This document shows, in pieces, positions 50,612 to 51,983 of a stretch of DNA of 51,983 nucleotides. The position numbers and the translations under genes were made by a program. The notes beneath the pieces were generated by a model. The model was not told the DNA's origin. It searched no databases and worked only from the letters and a program-made list of their open reading frames with translations. Every line of letters begins with the position of its first letter. Position 1 is the stretch's first letter. The stretch lies in the NCBI GenBank assembly GCA_001313365.1, contig BBFS01000025.1, forward strand, positions 1 through 51,983, written 5' to 3'. The DNA comes from Paenarthrobacter nitroguajacolicus JCM 14115 (lineage in GTDB: Bacteria; Actinomycetota; Actinomycetes; Actinomycetales; Micrococcaceae).

Positions 50612-50969
50612 ACTGGTAAGCTTGTCACAGACCGACTGGAAGTCGTTATTCACAGTCAACATCTGCAGTTCTTGCTCCCGCCTTCCGCAATGTGCGCTTG
50701 GCGGGTTGTTTCTGTAGAATTGACTTTCAGTTTGCAAGCGGAGTTCTCTCCCACCCGCGTCAACCGTTCCCTTCGGGGGGGACAGGATCCCTTTCGGGAC
50801 AAGAGGTTGCCGGGTACCTGGTCGGACACTTCCGGAGGCATTGCTTCCGGGGGGTGCGTACTTCCCGCGGGGAGGTGCAGCCGATCTTCGAGGCCTTCGA
50901 TTGCACCAGCAATTGGGGGGGGCCTTCTCTTTTTGCCGGTGACATCACCACAACCACAGGAGCTTTAAC
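50612..50969 (+). promoter_or_regulatory. Divergent promoter region and long infC leader
   Basis: 358 bases without a gene. Stems include CCCTTCGGGG (50769-50779), CCCTTTCGGG (50791-50800) and CCGGAGGCATTGCTTCCGG (50832-50850). A T-rich tract CTCTTTTTG follows a G run near 50930, as in attenuators, and AGGAGC precedes the infC start. Runs of seven or eight G interrupt the leader. In bacteria infC operons are feedback controlled by IF3 or L20; the mechanism here is not established. Confidence 0.45.
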
Positions 50970-51983
50970 ATTAGCGAGCCAAGAATCAATGAGCGTATCC
51001 GCGTCCCCGAGGTGCGGTTGGTCGGTCCTGCCGGCGAACAGGTAGGAATTGTCCGCATTGAGGACGCCTTGCGTCTTGCTGCCGAGTCCGATCTCGATCT
51101 CGTTGAAGTTGCCCCCCCGCAGGCTAAGCCTCCTGTTTGCAAGTTGATGGACTTCGGCAAGTACAAGTACGAAGCTGCCGTGAAGGCCCGCGAGGCCCGT
51201 AAGAACCAGACCAACACGGTTCTGAAGGAAATTCGCTTCCGCCTTAAGATCGACAAGCACGACTACGAAACCAAGCGCGGTCACGCACTTCGGTTCCTGG
51301 CGCCGGTGACAAGGTCAAGGCCATGATCCAGTTCCGCGGCCGTGAGCAGCAGCGTCCCGAGATGGGTATCCGCCTGCTGCAGCGTTTTGCTGAAGACGTT
51401 GCCGAGGTTGGCATCATCGAGTCCAGCCCGCGCATCGATGGCCGCAACATGGTCATGGTGATCGGACCGCTGAAGAACAAGGCTGAAGCGAAGGCCGAAG
51501 CCCGTCGCGCTACGCAGCGTGCTGAAGCCAAGGCTCAGAATGAGGCCAAGGCATCCGGACGTGTAGACACCACGGGCGAACAGGCTCCGCTGACGCAGAG
51601 CCTCGCCGACCTTCTTCCCGAGGCTTCAAGGTCACCGAAGAGGAGACCAAGCAGGACACTGTCGAAGCCCCCCCGAGGCCCAGACAGCGGTTACCGAAGA
51701 GGCTCCGGCTGCTGAAGAAGCTCCCGTTGCTGAGGAAGCTCCGGTTGTTGAAGAGGCTCCGGTTGTTGAAGAGGCTCCGGCTGCTGAAGAAGCTCCGGTT
51801 GTTGAAGAAGCTCCTGCTCCGGTTGTTGAAAAAGCACCCGTGTCGAGGCTCCTGCAGCCAAGGCAGCTCCGGCAAAGGCAGCGCCTGCGCGGCGAAAACT
51901 GCACCGGCCGCCAAGGCGGCACCGGCAGAAGCGGCTCCGAAGCCAGTTGTTCCGGCAGCCGCCCCCCGAAGCCTGCAGTTCCG
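50970..51983 (+). CDS. infC: Translation initiation factor IF-3 (3' end outside window)
   Basis: Start is the rare codon ATT 50970, six bases after [25 protein letters not shown] matches the IF3 N-terminus exactly, and no ATG, GTG or TTG fits in frame. IF3 typically starts with AUU, allowing IF3 to repress its own translation. N-domain [22 protein letters not shown] and [17 protein letters not shown]-domain [50 protein letters not shown]. An unusual tail of over 120 residues follows with repeats of EEAPVV and EEAPAA, then AAPAKAAPA. Frame breaks near 51113, 51295 and 51628. Confidence 0.93.

Noticed and set aside
51700..51830. CRISPR-like direct repeats near the window end
   Set aside because: The repeats have an 18-base period, no unique spacers, and encode EEAPVV units in the infC frame.
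1..51983. C7/G7 runs as phase-variation switches or programmed frameshift sites
   Set aside because: They occur in nearly all housekeeping genes and in terminators, where they spoil base pairing. Error in the sequence explains them better.

Overview
The window is a chromosomal core region of a high-GC Gram-positive bacterium. Gene order and protein sequences point to Actinobacteria, family Micrococcaceae, most like Arthrobacter or Paenarthrobacter. Diagnostic runs include infB-rbfA-truB-ribF-rpsO-pnp-M16 protease, dapB-dapA-rnj-ftsK-pgsA-cinA-clgR, DUF3046-recA-recX-miaB-miaA-dapF, hflX-dinG/lexA-LysM, hisC-hisB-hisH-hisA, and infC. I see no tRNA, rRNA, CRISPR array, insertion sequence or prophage gene.

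Layout. 1-11551: translation and RNA metabolism (infB cut by the window start, rbfA, truB, ribF, rpsO, pnp), with a deaminase, an aminotransferase on the minus strand, two small membrane proteins and an M16 peptidase. 11639-20505: a molybdenum cofactor island (moaA-moaD on minus; a two-component system, a membrane sulfite-oxidase-like molybdoenzyme, moeA, moaC, mog and moaE on plus). 20557-31763: lysine biosynthesis (dapB, dapA), a membrane acyltransferase, a small SOS-box gene, a nitrilase, RNase J, FtsK, PgsA, CinA and ClgR. 31858-38631: a MarR regulator, then DUF3046, recA, recX, miaB, miaA, dapF and an RsmC-like methyltransferase. 38698-44266: a long leader with a six-codon ORF before hflX, then dinG, and the lexA/LysM divergent SOS hub. 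44342-50107: the histidine operon, an SseB-like protein and an MFS transporter. 50211 to the end: DUF1844 (minus) and infC, which has an AUU start and a repetitive C-terminal tail cut by the window end.

Reading frames are broken in most genes. The cause appears to be error in G/C homopolymers: runs of exactly seven C or G are strikingly common, and short C or G runs lose single bases elsewhere. Terminator hairpins give an internal ruler: one arm has C7 where the paired arm has G4 or G5. I therefore give whole-gene spans across the shifts and treat them as damaged sequence, not pseudogenes. All readings 'across shifts' are inference by family resemblance.

Regulation. Many genes have a TANNNT hexamer 6-8 bases before the start codon and no Shine-Dalgarno, suggesting leaderless transcripts. 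SOS control is visible as TCGAAT-N4-GTTCNN sites before recA, lexA/LysM and a small DUF222-like gene. I found no clearly new multi-gene system. The best leads are the hflX leader ORF, a recurrent AAAAATGTCA motif in hairpin loops at SOS genes, and the doubled TGTTCGAACA palindrome at lexA.
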